Origin: Pyropia haitanensis
Lineage: Eukaryota > Rhodophyta > Bangiophyceae > Bangiales > Bangiaceae
DNA length: 64,000 nucleotides
Assembly: GCA_008729055.1 (NCBI GenBank)
Contig: SDUX01000001.1
Coordinates: 1,674,001-1,738,000, forward strand
Reading direction: 5' to 3'
Shown here: one piece after another, positions 21,288-31,714 of the stretch
How the letters are laid out: each line of letters opens with the position of its first letter
Position numbering within the stretch: position 1 is the first letter of the stretch
Translations under genes and position numbers: made by a program
The notes under the pieces: model-generated
The model's database searches: none
What the model was told of the DNA's origin: nothing
The model's input: the letters and a program-made list of their open reading frames with translations, nothing else

Positions 21288-22379
21288 ATGCCCCGCTTTG
21301 CGCAACTGGTGCTGGGGCCTGCCGGTACCGGCAAGTCGACCTATTGCGCCGCCCTGCACGCCCACATACAGGCCACAGACCCCCACCGGCACGTGCACGT
21401 GGTCAACCTGGACCCCGCGGCGACGGAGCTGGCCTACACCCCCACCGTGGACATCCGCACGCTCATCACTGCCGAGGGCGCCGCGTCAGAGCACGGGCTC
21501 GGCCCCAATGGCGCGCTCGTCTGGTGCATGGAGTATCTGGTGGCCAACCCCGGGTGGCTCGAGGACCAGTTTGACGCGTTTATCGACGGCGACACGCTGC
21601 TGCTGGACGTGCCGGGCCAGATTGAGCTCTATACGGTCCACGAATGTATGGCGACGCTGGTCAGCCAGCTGACCTCGTGGGACATCCGCCTCGCGGCGGT
21701 GTTCCTCATGGACGCCCAGTTCCTGGGCGACGGCGCCAAGTTCCTCGGCGCCGCGCTTGCCGCGCTGGCCACCATGGTCCGCCTGGCGGTGCCCCACGTG
21801 AGCGTCCTGTCCAAGGCGGACCTGCTAGCGGCGGGCCGGCCGGGGGGGCGGGCCAGGCTGGGGGAGCTCCTTGAGATGGACATCCCGTCGCTGGTGCAGG
21901 AGATGGTCACCGCCGCCACCGTCGGACGGCCGGTAGGTCTTGGCGGCGGCGAGCCGGTAGGGCGGGGTACGGTGGCGGCGGGCGGTGGTGGTGGTCAACG
22001 CGGTGGGGGGGGCGGTGCCGCCGCCGGCCACAGCGGCGCGCCCACGGGCGGGCGGCGGCTGGCGGGCATGCGCGGCGGCACGTTTGCGACGCTCAACGCG
22101 GCGATTGGGGGCCTGCTGGAGGACTGGAACCTCGTGTCGTTTGTGCCGCTCGCGCTCGGCGACCGCGGCGACGGCGTCATTGGCGGGCTGTCGGGGGTGG
22201 GCGACGGCGAGGGCGGGGGGCCCCCGTCGGACGATGGCGGGGAGGGGGACGAGGACGACGAGGCCGCCGCGGACAGCCTGTCGACGGTGCTGCTGCACGT
22301 GGATATGGCGCTGCAGTACCATGAGGGGCTAGAGGTGCGCGAGGCGCGGGAGCCGGAAGAGGCGGACGAGGGGGGGTGA
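21288..22379 (+). CDS. GPN3: GPN-loop GTPase 3
   Basis: GPN3 works with GPN1 in cytoplasmic assembly and nuclear import of RNA polymerase II. The start is ATG 21288 (CCCACCATGC; MPRFAQLVLGPAGTGKST). The P-loop is at residues 10-18, followed by HVVNLDPAA and the defining GPN loop LGPNGALVWCMEY (GPN at 72-74). Then come LLLDVPGQIELYT (G3), VFLMDAQF, VSVLSKADLL (G4) and ALQYHEGLEV at the end. The length is 363 residues, against about 284 in animals. The extra length is a Gly-rich insert between QEMVTAATVG and FATLNAAIGGLL, plus an acidic insert near the C-terminus. Both are in frame and without an obvious intron. The frame is intact throughout. Confidence 0.95.
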   Translation: MPRFAQLVLGPAGTGKSTYCAALHAHIQATDPHRHVHVVNLDPAATELAYTPTVDIRTLITAEGAASEHGLGPNGALVWCMEYLVANPGWLEDQFDAFIDGDTLLLDVPGQIELYTVHECMATLVSQLTSWDIRLAAVFLMDAQFLGDGAKFLGAALAALATMVRLAVPHVSVLSKADLLAAGRPGGRARLGELLEMDIPSLVQEMVTAATVGRPVGLGGGEPVGRGTVAAGGGGGQRGGGGGAAAGHSGAPTGGRRLAGMRGGTFATLNAAIGGLLEDWNLVSFVPLALGDRGDGVIGGLSGVGDGEGGGPPSDDGGEGDEDDEAAADSLSTVLLHVDMALQYHEGLEVREAREPEEADEGG

Positions 22380-23118
22380 GCAGTGTTGCTTGGTGAGCAG
22401 AGGGGAGGGGGTGGGTGGAGGACCAGACGGGGGGGGGGGGGGGGGGGGGCGGCTGCACAGCAAGCTGGTGATCAAGGCGGATGCGGGGCGGGGGCGTGAC
22501 GGCGCGCGGCGGAGGCGTCCGTGCTCGATGGGACCCCCCGGCCAGGTCCTCGAGGGCGCCGGCTGGAACGGGGGGGGCCTGCCGGGTTTCCCCCACCCCA
22601 CCATCGTCCCCCTCGACGCCAGCACACGCGACGGCGCACCGGCAGAGCGGCGGCTGCGCAGCGGCGGCGGCGGCGGCTGTCGAGACGCCCCCCGCGCCGC
22701 CTCGTGCCCGCACGGGCGGCGGGGGCACGCGCGGCGGCGGGTCCGCGCGGTGGCGGCCGCGCCGTTGGAGGTGGCCCCCGCCGCAGGCGCCGGCCTGGCG
22801 GCCGCCGCGGTGGGGTCCGACGAGCACGCCAGACACACCCCCGAGGGACGCGCCGCACGAGCGGGCCGGCGGCCGCTCGCCGCCAGCCGCAGCGCTGGAC
22901 GAGACCGCACCCGGCGCGCAACAAATCTAGGGTAGCGAACAACAAACGCAAAAGACAGACCGGGAGAGAATGGCGCCGACGGCACCCACGCGATGGCGTC
23001 CCCCAGTACCAGGGAGGGCGGGACACCCGCCGCCGCCGCGGGCGCCCGCCGCGCGCACCCCCAGCGGGCGCGCACAGGGCAACGCGCGGCGTGACGCGGC
23101 CGCGGCGCGGCGGGCCGC
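22380..23118. other. Convergent intergenic region, GPN3 / PFDN1
   Basis: 739 bases between converging stops. It holds an interrupted G run at 22431-22449, and the rest is GC-rich with no recognised gene. Confidence 0.55.
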
Positions 23119-23918
23119 CTACGTCTGCGCCGCGCTCGAGGCGACGAGCGACTCAATCTCGCTCTCATTCTCCTTGAGCTTCTCCACAAACTGGCTCCGC
23201 AGTTTCTGTCGCGCCGCGCGCCGGCGGGCACCCCACCCCACCACGGGAGCAGAGATTGCACCACGGACGGGAGACAGACGGGGGGGGGGGGGGGGGGAGA
23301 AGGGAGCAGTCCCACCCAGGGGGAACGCGCCCGTCAAACGAGCGCCATCGAGGACAGGACGCCACGGGCGGTGCATGGAAACGGTACGCGTGTTAGGGGC
23401 GTCCACAGGGGCGTCGCCCGCGCGCAGCCGCCACCGCCGACGGCATGGTGGGCGGCGCGCCAGCAACAAAAGCGCGGCCCGTGGCAGCGAGCAGACGCAG
23501 CGCACGGCCACCACCCAAGCCCGCATCCACGGCCCCCGCTGGCCCCGCGCCTGGGCCGCACCCCCCCCCCCCCCCCCCCCCCCCCCCGTCCGTACGTACC
23601 ATCCGGGATTCCACCGACGACACGGCCTCGGCGAGTTCGGCGGTCACCTGCGCGGACAGCTCCGCCTGGGACTGGAGGAGGAACATCTTGCCAATGACCT
23701 TGTACGTCTCCGTCTCGGGCGTCATCGTGGACAGCTCCTTGAGCGTCCGCTGCAGCGCCTGCCGCTCGTGCGCGGCCGCGTCCACCTGGCCCGTCAGCTG
23801 CGGGGGCGCGGACGACACGCACGAACGGGACCGGGGGGGGGGGGCGAGGGGAGAAAGGAAAGCGGGGGGGGGGGGGGGGGGAGGGGAGGCGGGAGCGGGC
23901 GCAGGCGGGGCACCCACC

Positions 23919-23954
<36 letters not shown>

Positions 23955-24629
23955 AAAAGAAAACAGCGCGGCGCCGACGACGCACCCCGCCACGCCGGCG
24001 GGCGACACCACAGCGGTGCGGCCGCCCCGCCGACGCCACCAGCCGTGCCACGCGGGTGTCAGATACAGCCGCGGCGGCGTGCCAACGACCCGCGCGCGCC
24101 GCGGCCGCGGCGGCCGCGCGCGGGCGGCAGCGGGCGGGCGGCACGGCGGGCGGGACCGCCGCGCCACCCCCCCCCCCAACCCCCCCACCACCTCCGCCCC
24201 ACCGCCGGTCGTCCCGCCCGCCCGCCCGCCCGCGGCGGCCGCGGCGGCCACACCCGCGGCGGCCGCGGCGGCCGCGCCGCCGCGCGTCGCGGCGGCCGCC
24301 GCGGCGGCGGCCGCCCGCCGCACCGCCGCCGGCTTGACGACGCGCCGCGGCGGGCGGCGCCGTCGCGGCGGGCTCCCCCCCACCGCCGTCGCTCCCGCCC
24401 ACCCCGCGACGACCCCCCCCGCCGCGGCGTTGCCGCCCTCTCCCGCCCCTGGCGGGCAGCCGCCCCCCAGCGGCGGCGGTCACCCCCCCCCCCCCCCCCC
24501 CCCCCCCTCTTCCCCGCTCCCTCCCCTCCCGCCACGCACCTGCGTCAGGTGCCGCCGCAGCTCCATCGACCGGTTCTGCAGCTCCCGCAGCTGCTCCATC
24601 ACGCTGCCGTCCGCGGCGGGCGCGGCCAT
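23119..24629 (-). CDS. PFDN1: Prefoldin subunit 1, two introns rich in homopolymers
   Basis: A beta-type subunit of the hexameric prefoldin chaperone that delivers nascent actin and tubulin to CCT. Exon 1 is 24629-24540 (MAAPAADGSVMEQLREL through HLTQ), exon 2 is 23797-23600 (LTGQVDAAAHERQAL through AEAVSSVESRM), and exon 3 is 23205-23119 (KLRSQFVEKLKENESEIESL and a short end). The introns are 24539-23798 (GTGCGT to CAG) and 23599-23206 (GTACGT to CAG), both phase 0. The product is 124 residues, against about 122 in humans. The beta-hairpin signature TYKVIGKMFLLQSQ is conserved between two coiled-coil helices. On the sense strand, intron 1 contains G25, T31 and C18 runs, and intron 2 opens with a G28 run and holds a C18. 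Confidence 0.92.
23560..23587 (+). repeat. C28 homopolymer in PFDN1 intron 2
   Basis: Twenty-eight C on the plus strand, only about 11 bases inside the intron from the donor, so the spliced transcript starts this intron with G28. Confidence 0.9.
23920..23950 (+). repeat. A31 homopolymer in PFDN1 intron 1
   Basis: A31 on the plus strand reads as T31 in the sense of PFDN1, upstream of a C18 run (23864-23881) and the exon 2 acceptor. It could act as an oversized polypyrimidine tract. Confidence 0.85.
24483..24507 (+). repeat. C25 homopolymer in PFDN1 intron 1
   Basis: Twenty-five C on the plus strand (G25 in sense), about 30 bases inside the first PFDN1 intron. Confidence 0.9.
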
Positions 24630-25730
24630 GGCGGGGCCGTCACCGCGGGGCGGTGCGGGGACGGATCTGGGGGCGGGACGGAAAAAAAAAAAAGGGGCAC
24701 CGGGCGGGGGGGGGGGGGGAAGGGGGGGAAGGTGGAAAGCGGGGGGGGGGGGAGGTGGGAGGGGGGGGGGGGGGGGAGCGAGCGGCACCACGGGAGGCAG
24801 GCTGCGGCGGACGCGCACGCGGCCGGTCGGGACGGCGGGCCCCGCGTGCGCACGCGGCGGGCACGCGCGCCACGCGACGCTGTGGTGTCTAACCCGTAAA
24901 CGTCGGGACACCAAATTTGGGGCGTGCTCGGCGCGTGCGACCGCGTGCGACTGGAAAAAATCGCCCTGTCAGGTACCGTGAGGGGCGTTTTTTTCGCACT
25001 TCACGGCGCACGCCTTGTAAGCAGACTTCGCTCCACTTCCGGAACTCGACCTTGGCGACGTGGTGGAGGTCCTCTACGTCCCGTTCGTTCTCTCTCTTTG
25101 CATATGGTCGGAAGTCGAGCGGAGGAGCACACGACGCTATAAGGCGCAATGCACGCACGGATTTGTGCATCGTCGTGCAAACATGGCACGGCTGCGTAGT
25201 CGCCACGCACGACCGAGCACGGCTTCTCGGACGGTCGCGTCATTCAAACGGCGAACTTAAGTCTTCGGACGCTGGAATGAGCCTCATGAGTGCTGTCCTT
25301 TGCGCAACGACTGATCCCGAAAAATTGCTAGGCATTCCGTGCCGTTCGTTGTGTCCCGTGGTGCAGCCTGGCGAGGGACCGAAAAAGCGCAGCGGTTCTG
25401 ACAGCAATGAACTTCTAACCTGTTTTCGACTGCTCTTCCTGAGAAGCAGTGGCTGGCCCACTTCGACCAGCGACATCCCCCGAGGCAGGTAGCGTATGTG
25501 GACTCAAGAAGGGTGAACGTAGGGGCAGGTGGAGGTTCTCGCATTGTCAGTCGACGGGCGAAGCCGCAGTCTCCGCCGCCTTCCTGCGGAGCCTCCTTCG
25601 TGTGCCATTAGGAACAAGGGTGCGCTCAAATGGGCCAAGCCGAGTGGGCACACGCTGAGCAACCATCAGTGTACACTCAAACCATCTCAGAAGCAGTACG
25701 GAACAGGCACCGCAGCTGTCGATGCGCTTG

Positions 25731-26213
25731 TCAATAGCCATCAGGTCGAAGTGTGGACACGTGGGCTCCCGGAAGAGCTTCACGTAACTCGTCCAGCTTC
25801 CGTTTGACACTCTCGATGCCCTCGTACACTGCGCCCAAATGGACGCCTTGTGACCGAGCCCAGGAAACCAGAGGACCCCGACGCATCCGCACGGACGGTG
25901 GGTCTTGTCGCTCATTGACAGATATTGGTGCCTTGCAACTTTCGCACATAGGTACGTTCTCCTGGGTCTCGTGCGGACAAATGCACGGCCCAGCGCACTT
26001 GGCATTGCTCGAATTGTGTTGAGTCGAGAGGTAAATAATCTCACTTCGAGGGGGGACGGTCCGCCAGGTGGCACTCGACGTCGTTTCGCACGCGCACGTG
26101 CGCGTGCGCAAGCGTACGACGAGCGCACGAAAGCGTGCGAAGACTGCAAACGGCGTGCGCTCATGCACGCCGCCCCCCCCCCTCCAAAGGCCTCTAGGAC
26201 GCCCCTGCAACAT
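25731..26213 (-). CDS. Possible ORF, Cys-rich segment and C-terminal helix
   Basis: A 160-codon frame in the lower-GC island. It contains the cysteine cluster KCAGPCICPHETQENVPMC with ESCKAP just after, then a helix-like VKRKLDELREALPG near the end. It lacks the third-position GC bias of the recognised genes. No family is recognised. It could be a degenerate gene, a transposon fragment or chance. Confidence 0.2.
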   Translation of the reverse strand: MLQGRPRGLWRGGGGVHERTPFAVFARFRALVVRLRTRTCACETTSSATWRTVPPRSEIIYLSTQHNSSNAKCAGPCICPHETQENVPMCESCKAPISVNERQDPPSVRMRRGPLVSWARSQGVHLGAVYEGIESVKRKLDELREALPGAHVSTLRPDGY

Positions 26214-26309
26214 TCAGGACGTTCACGGGTTAGACACCACTGCGCGGCCGCGGGCGGCGCGACAGCGGGCACCAGTGGACAGGTCCGGCCGGCCCACAGC
26301 CTATGGGTG

Positions 26310-26396
26310 AAAAAAAAAAAAACACGCGCCTGGGGAATTCCGCGCCACCGGTGGTGGGTTGTGCGCCACACGCGTATTTTTTTTTTTTTTTTTTTT
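26310..26396. repeat. Imperfect foldback with poly-A and poly-T arms
   Basis: A13 (26310-26322) faces T20 (26377-26396). Next to the runs, CACGCGCCTGG and the reverse complement of the right arm (TACGCGTGTGG) match at 8 of 11 positions. The loop carries the perfect palindrome CCACCGGTGG (26345-26354). It could be a small non-autonomous element or simply intronic sequence. Confidence 0.5.
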
Positions 26397-26674
26397 GCTG
26401 GTCCGCCCCGCTCGCCCTCGCGCATCCCGCTGCCATCCTCCGTCGCCGCCCCGCCCTGCCCGGCCTTTCCGTCGCTGCCGCGCCTGCCAGGCGGTCCGCC
26501 TCGTGGCCACCCGCGGGCCCGCACCAACGCGCGCGCCCCCCCCCCCGGTCGCGCCCGCCCTTGTGGCGGCCTCTGCGGGCCGCGCCGCGGCGCTCGCGAC
26601 CGCCGCGGGCGGGCGGTCCCCCCCCCCCCCGCGCGTCGCGTCGGCCGCGGCGGCCCGCCGCGGGCGGGCGGGCG

Positions 26675-26680
<6 letters not shown>

Positions 26681-26739
<59 letters not shown>
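26681..26739 (+). repeat. (CCG)n microsatellite, about 59 bases
   Basis: Nearly twenty CCG units, among the longest perfect triplet runs in the window. Confidence 0.9.
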
Positions 26740-26745
<6 letters not shown>

Positions 26746-27142
26746 GCGCCGCCGCGCCGCGCCGCGCCGCGCGCGTCGGTCGCCGCGGCGGACGCGGTGG
26801 TCGCCCCCGCCGCCGTCGCCGGCACCCGCCGCCCGCGTCGGGCGGTGCGCCGGCGGCCGCGCGGCGGGGCGCGGCGCACGCGGCGGGGGCGGCGGGGGAC
26901 GCGGCGCTCGGGGCGGCCGCCACGGGCGGGGGGCGGTGGGCGGGCGGCTGCGGCGGCTGGTGGAAGAGGAGTAGGAGGGGGGCGACCCGGCGCCCGAGAC
27001 GCCCGCCCCGCGCGTGGCTTGGAGAGAGGGACAGGGGGGACACGCGTGCGGGGAAAAAAAAAAAAAAAAGAAAAAGCACTGAACCGCTGCGCCCGGCTCG
27101 CTCTGGCCGCCCCGCCTACGCTCCCACCGGGCACGCGGGGTA

Positions 27143-27244
27143 CCACCGGCGCGTTCTCCTCCAGCAGCGCCGTCGCCAGCGCGTACAGCGCCCCGTCCAG
27201 CACCTCCACCCGCGCCACCGCCGCGGCCAGCGCCGGGGACACCC

Positions 27245-27278
<34 letters not shown>

Positions 27279-27720
27279 GGACCCCCTCCCCCCCCCCCGC
27301 ACCTTCTCGCGCGTCCCCGCCAGCCGCGCGCCCGGCAGCCGCGTGGCGCGCGCGCCCGAGCGCCCCCCCCCCCCAGCACGCGCGCCATCGAGCCGCGCTG
27401 CGAGCCCGCCCGCGCCATCGAGCCGCGCCGCGAGCCCGCACGCGCCCGCCGCGTCGGCCGCTGGGGTGCCAACCACAAAAGGGGGACCGCCGCGGCGCGG
27501 CGGCGACGGCGGCCAGCGCCCCCCGCCCGACGCTGGGCACCGCGTCGATCGCGGCGGCGGCGGCGGCGGCGGCCACCGCGGAGGTGGCCCCCGCGCCGGC
27601 CAGCCGCTTGGTCCTGTACGCCCGCTTGCGGGTGAAACGGTACGCGGCCAGCGCAGGGGGGGGGCGGGGGGGGGACCGCAGGGGGGGGAGAGGCCGCCGC
27701 CCCCCCTTTCCGGCACGCCT
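27143..27720 (-). other. Possible unidentified coding exons
   Basis: On the minus strand two non-repetitive peptides stand out: RFTRKRAYRTKRLAGAGATS continuing into IDAVPSVGRGALAAV, and RVEVLDGALYALATALLEEN. They are in different frames with Gly/Ala filler between them, as in the homopolymer-split genes elsewhere. The basic N-terminal part could be a targeting sequence, but I cannot assign a family. The 3' continuation would lie beyond a T-rich (sense) stretch at 27054-27069. Confidence 0.3.
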
Positions 27721-27810
27721 CACGCGGCTCTGGGTCCCACACGAAACGAGGTCCGACTGCCTCCTGCTCCCCCCGCCTCTCTCTCCCCGCCCTAGATTGC
27801 GGGCGCCGCC

Positions 27811-28688
27811 TCACCAGCGGCCGTACCCCCCACCGCCCCCGCCGTCCAGGCCGCCCCCCCCCTCGGCCGCCTCGGCCAGCCCGTCCATGACGAGGCCAAC
27901 GTCGCGGCCAAGGACGCGCTGCTCCTCCACCAGCTTCTCAATCGCGCCCAGCTGCTCGACGAGCACCGCCTTGACGCGCGCGACGCCCGCCGGGTCGAGG
28001 CCTCCCCCCCCCCCCCCCACCCCCCCCCCCTCGCCCCCCACCGCCGCCGCCGCCGCCGCCGCCACGCCCGACGCCGGCGCGCCCCCCCCCCCCCCCCCCC
28101 CCCTCGTGGCGCCGCGCGTCCGCCACCGCCCGCGCCTCGTCGGCCAGGTCCGCCACCGCCTCCCGCCCCGCCGCGCCCTGCAGCGCGCCGACCAGCGCCT
28201 GGAGGGTGTGGGCGAGGCCGACCTCGGCGGCGGTCAGCGGCGACCGGCCGCCCCGCGCGGCCGCGACGCGGCCCGCCACCGCCACCGCCCGCGACGCGAG
28301 CGCGCGGTGCCGCCGGCGGGCGGCGGCGAGGCGGGCGGCAACGTCGCCGTCGAGGGCGGCGGCGACGCCGGCGAGGCGGTCGCCGAGGCCGTCGAGGACC
28401 GCCGTGTGGCCGCCGAGGCGGTCCGCCTGCGCGCCCACCCGCGCGGCGAGGTCGTCAAAGAGGACCGCCTGGACGGGCACGAGCGCGGCCGGGTCGGGGT
28501 TGCGCGCCGCCGCGTCGGCCCAGAGGCGGGGCTCAAAGTCGGCCGGCCGGCCGTGGCGGCCCGCCGTGCCGGGGGGGACCACGTTGTACAGCGCCGCGCG
28601 GAGGGCGCACGCCGCCGACGCGGGGTCCACCGCCTTGACGAGGCCGACGAGGGCGGCGGGCAGCGTCGGGGGGGTGGGCATGGGGGGG

Positions 28689-28726
<38 letters not shown>

Positions 28727-29212
28727 GGCGGCGGCGGGCGTGCCAAACGCGCCGCCGCCGCCGGCGGGCGCCGCGGCGGGCGCCGCGGCCGCGGGGGCGC
28801 CCCAGAGGCTGATGCCGCCGCCGGCGGGGGCGGCGGCCGCCGCGGTAGACGCGGGCGGCGCGCCCCAGGCAGAGCCGCCAAACAGGCCCGCCGTCGGCGC
28901 GGCGGCGGTGGCGGCGGTGGGGGCGGCCGCCGATGCCGGCGGCGCGCCCCAGAGGGAGCCGGTCGCGGCGGCGCCCGCCGCGGGGGCGGGCGCCCCAAAC
29001 AGCGACGGCGCCGCGGCGGCGGGGGCGGCGGCGGCGGCGGGGGCGCCCCAGCCGCCGGCGGGGGTGGTGGACCCAAAGCCGCCCAAGCCGCCGCCGCCGC
29101 CGCCAAAGCCGCCGCCGCCAAAGCCGCCCAGGCTGCCAAAGGCGGAGGAGGTGGTCGCCGCGGGGGTCGCCGCTGAGGCGGCGGGGGTGCCAAAGCCCCC
29201 AAAGGTCGACAT
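27811..29212 (-). CDS. NUP54: Nucleoporin Nup54, frame broken at a G22 run
   Basis: A component of the central Nup62-Nup58-Nup54 channel of the nuclear pore. The start is ATG 29212 (MSTFGGFGTPA). Residues 1 to about 170 form the FG domain with FGGFG, LFGAP, LFGGS and AFGT repeats. The conserved helical part follows: ALRAALYNVVPPG, FEPRLWADAAARNPDPAALV (the family DETLWxxAxxxNPDPxxLVPV block) and FDDLAARVGAQADRLGGH. A long coiled coil leads to a run at 28082-28103 (G22 in sense), after which the final helix VKAVLVEQLGAIEKLVEEQR continues in another frame to the stop at 27811. The C-terminal helix matches the end of metazoan Nup54. The gene needs a one- or two-base correction at the run. Confidence 0.85.
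28082..28103 (+). repeat. C22 homopolymer at the NUP54 frame switch
   Basis: Twenty-two C on the plus strand. The coiled coil upstream and the terminal helix downstream are in different frames. A second, interrupted C tract lies at 28007-28030. Confidence 0.9.
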
Positions 29213-30295
29213 TGGGGGGGGTGGAGGGGGGAAGCGGGCCGCGTTGGTGCGGGGGCGGAAAGAGTCACGCAGAGGCGTACGTGCGATCAACGGGGGGGGG
29301 AGCGGGGTCGGAGGGGAGAGGTAGCTCCGAAGCCCGTGGGGGGGCAGTGCCGGAGGAGGGGAAGATGGGTGTGATGGGGGGGGGGGAAGGGCGTCGGGGC
29401 GGCGGTGTGCAGGCGTCGAGGGGGGAGGGGGTGAAGACGGGCGCCGAGGGGGGGGGGGGGAGGAATGGTCTTGTCGATGTCGGATGGGAGGGGAGGCGCC
29501 GTGGTCAAAGGCGCGCAGTCGGGCGGGCGGCCCGGGCGGACAGGCTTCTCATCGAATTCTGTTTGTGTGCAGGCACGCAGTCCTGGCCCAGCACATCTTG
29601 GACGATGCGCGGAACACCGCATGGCACCCGTTTCATCGTCTGCACACTTGGGATCACGCGCGGCATCCGGTGGGATCAAGACGCGACTGGGATGGTGTCT
29701 ACAGAGCTTCGGCGTCCTTTGTAGTGGCGGCCAGCCCTCCGCCCCCCCCTCCCCCCCCACGCACCCCCCGTGGGCTCCGCAGGCGGCTCCACGAGCGCTC
29801 GTGCTCGTCAGAGCCCGCCGGCGGGTGGGGCGAGGGGGGAGGCTGCCCGATGGACTTGTTGTCATCGGTGTTTTTTTCCTTTCTTGGCTTGTCAATGTGT
29901 GCTCGTGGGGTGTGACTGACCACCCTTAGCTCTGTCCGCCCCTACAGACACTTCCATGCAGGCCCGGTCCAGGCGATCGCTGCCCCAATGTCCCCCGCAC
30001 CCTTCTGGTCGCATCCCCGTGGCCGCTCTCCCCCCCATGCCGGCGGCAATACCCCGAGTACCCCGTACGCCCGCAATCCCCGCCTTTGGCACCATACCCA
30101 GTCGGGCCATGTCAGTCTGTCGCCTGTGAAGATTGGTGTGCGCTACCAAACTAACCCGGCCCCCTCGCGGCTGAGGGAAGAGAAAACAACAGACCCCCCG
30201 CTCCGCCGTCTGCGACCGCCCCCCCTCCCTCCGCCTGCTGAACACAAGAACCCACCAGCCGCCACTCCCCCCCAAGCCAACCCTGCAACCCCGCG
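29213..30295. other. Spacer between NUP54 and the copine-like gene
   Basis: About 1.1 kb upstream of NUP54 and downstream of the copine-like gene (both minus strand). The NUP54-proximal half is G-rich with G runs on the plus strand, and 29520-30200 is of lower GC. No conserved ORF is recognised. Confidence 0.5.
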
Positions 30296-31674
30296 TCAAG
30301 AGGCCACCCCATCTGCCGCACCCGCATACGGCAGCGCCGGCCCGTCCCGCGCCGGCCCGTCCCGCGCCGGCGCGGCGGCAGCCGCCGCCTTGGTGCTCGC
30401 CACCCGCGACGGCGAGATGTACGACACCCCCCGGGAGAGCCCCGTCCCCGGCCGTGCCGGCACGGGCTCCCCCCCCTCCCCCCCCCCCCCCCCCCGCCCG
30501 TACGTGTCGACCACCACCGGCACGTCGGCGGCGGCGGCGGCAACGGCGGCGGCCCAGCCGCCGCCACCGCCTGGCGCCCACCGAAAGTGGACGGCGCGGA
30601 GCTTGACGCGCGACACGAGCGGCTTGGCCGCGTCGGCCGGCGGCAACGCGGCGCCGGCGGCGCCCCACGCGCCGTCGGTGCTGTCGGCCGCGCCGCCGGG
30701 CCGCGCCACACGCACGTCGTCAACGACCAGCTGGCCGCCCAGCAGCGCGCTGCCGGGGCTCGGCTCGACCGCCAGCCGCGAGCCCCGCCGCGCATACGCG
30801 AGGGCGCCCATGGAGGTGAGGACATACCCGACCGGCGAGACGCCGCCGCCGCCGCCGCCGCCGCCCGGCGCCGCGCGGGAGAGGAACAGCTCCAGCCGCA
30901 GCGCCCGGCCGGGCGCGTCGCCGACAAGGCCGTCAACGTCGAGGAGGACCGGCTCCAGCTCAAACGCCGGCACCGCCGTGCTGCTCCGGCGGGGGCGGCC
31001 GCCGCCGCCACCCGGGCCCCCCGCCGCCACCGTCGTGCCGAGCATGCTGTCGTCCTCCCCGCGGCTGCAGTCCGCGTCCGACGTCGAGGCGGGCGCGCCG
31101 CCGGGGCGGCGGCGGCGGCGGCACGGCGGCGGCAGCTCCACGGGGGGCGACCGGAAGACGGGCAAAAACTCGCCCTGCGTGCTGCCGAGCAGGTCCTTGT
31201 ACACGACGTACAGCAGCGACAGGCCGTGGCCGTCGTCGTCGGCGGCGGTCGCCCATGGGCGCGCCAGGCTGCCGCCCACGCCGCCCTTGCGCACCGTCGA
31301 CGGGCGGGAGCGGCGGCCGCCGGCGGGGGCGTCCCCCCCCACCCCCCCGCCGCCCCCCCCCCCGTGCATGTCACACGCCATATCCACCGCCAGCCGCATG
31401 CGGAGCGCGTGCGGCACCCGCCGCCGTGCAAACGCTTCCGTGCAGACAACGAGCACGCCCGAGGTGGGCGTCGGCACCCCCGCGGCAACATCCACGAGCG
31501 GCCGCTCCACGCACCCGTCCCGCCGGCGCGCTGCGTCCGCGAGCGACACGTCCGCCCACGAGATGATGGAGACGGCCGACCGGCGGCGGCCGCCGGGCAG
31601 CAGCGACGTGAGCCACGAGTGGCTCCGGGGGGGGGCGCCGCCGCCGCCGCCGCCACGGCCGCGGCCGTCCGCCC

Positions 31675-31714
<40 letters not shown>

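Larger units (their letters stand above)
24630..27810. other. Unresolved 3.2 kb region with a lower-GC island
   Basis: 24630-24890 is the PFDN1 5' side with G runs. 24890-26230 is distinctly less GC-rich than its surroundings, has several modest ORFs on both strands and none recognised. 26300-26400 holds a poly-A/poly-T foldback. 26440-27800 is again CG-triplet-rich. Two weak coding candidates inside are listed separately. Confidence 0.45.

Noticed and set aside
23920..23950. A31 as the tail of a retroposed gene
   Set aside because: It lies inside a PFDN1 intron, on the antisense strand, with no processed gene copy next to it.
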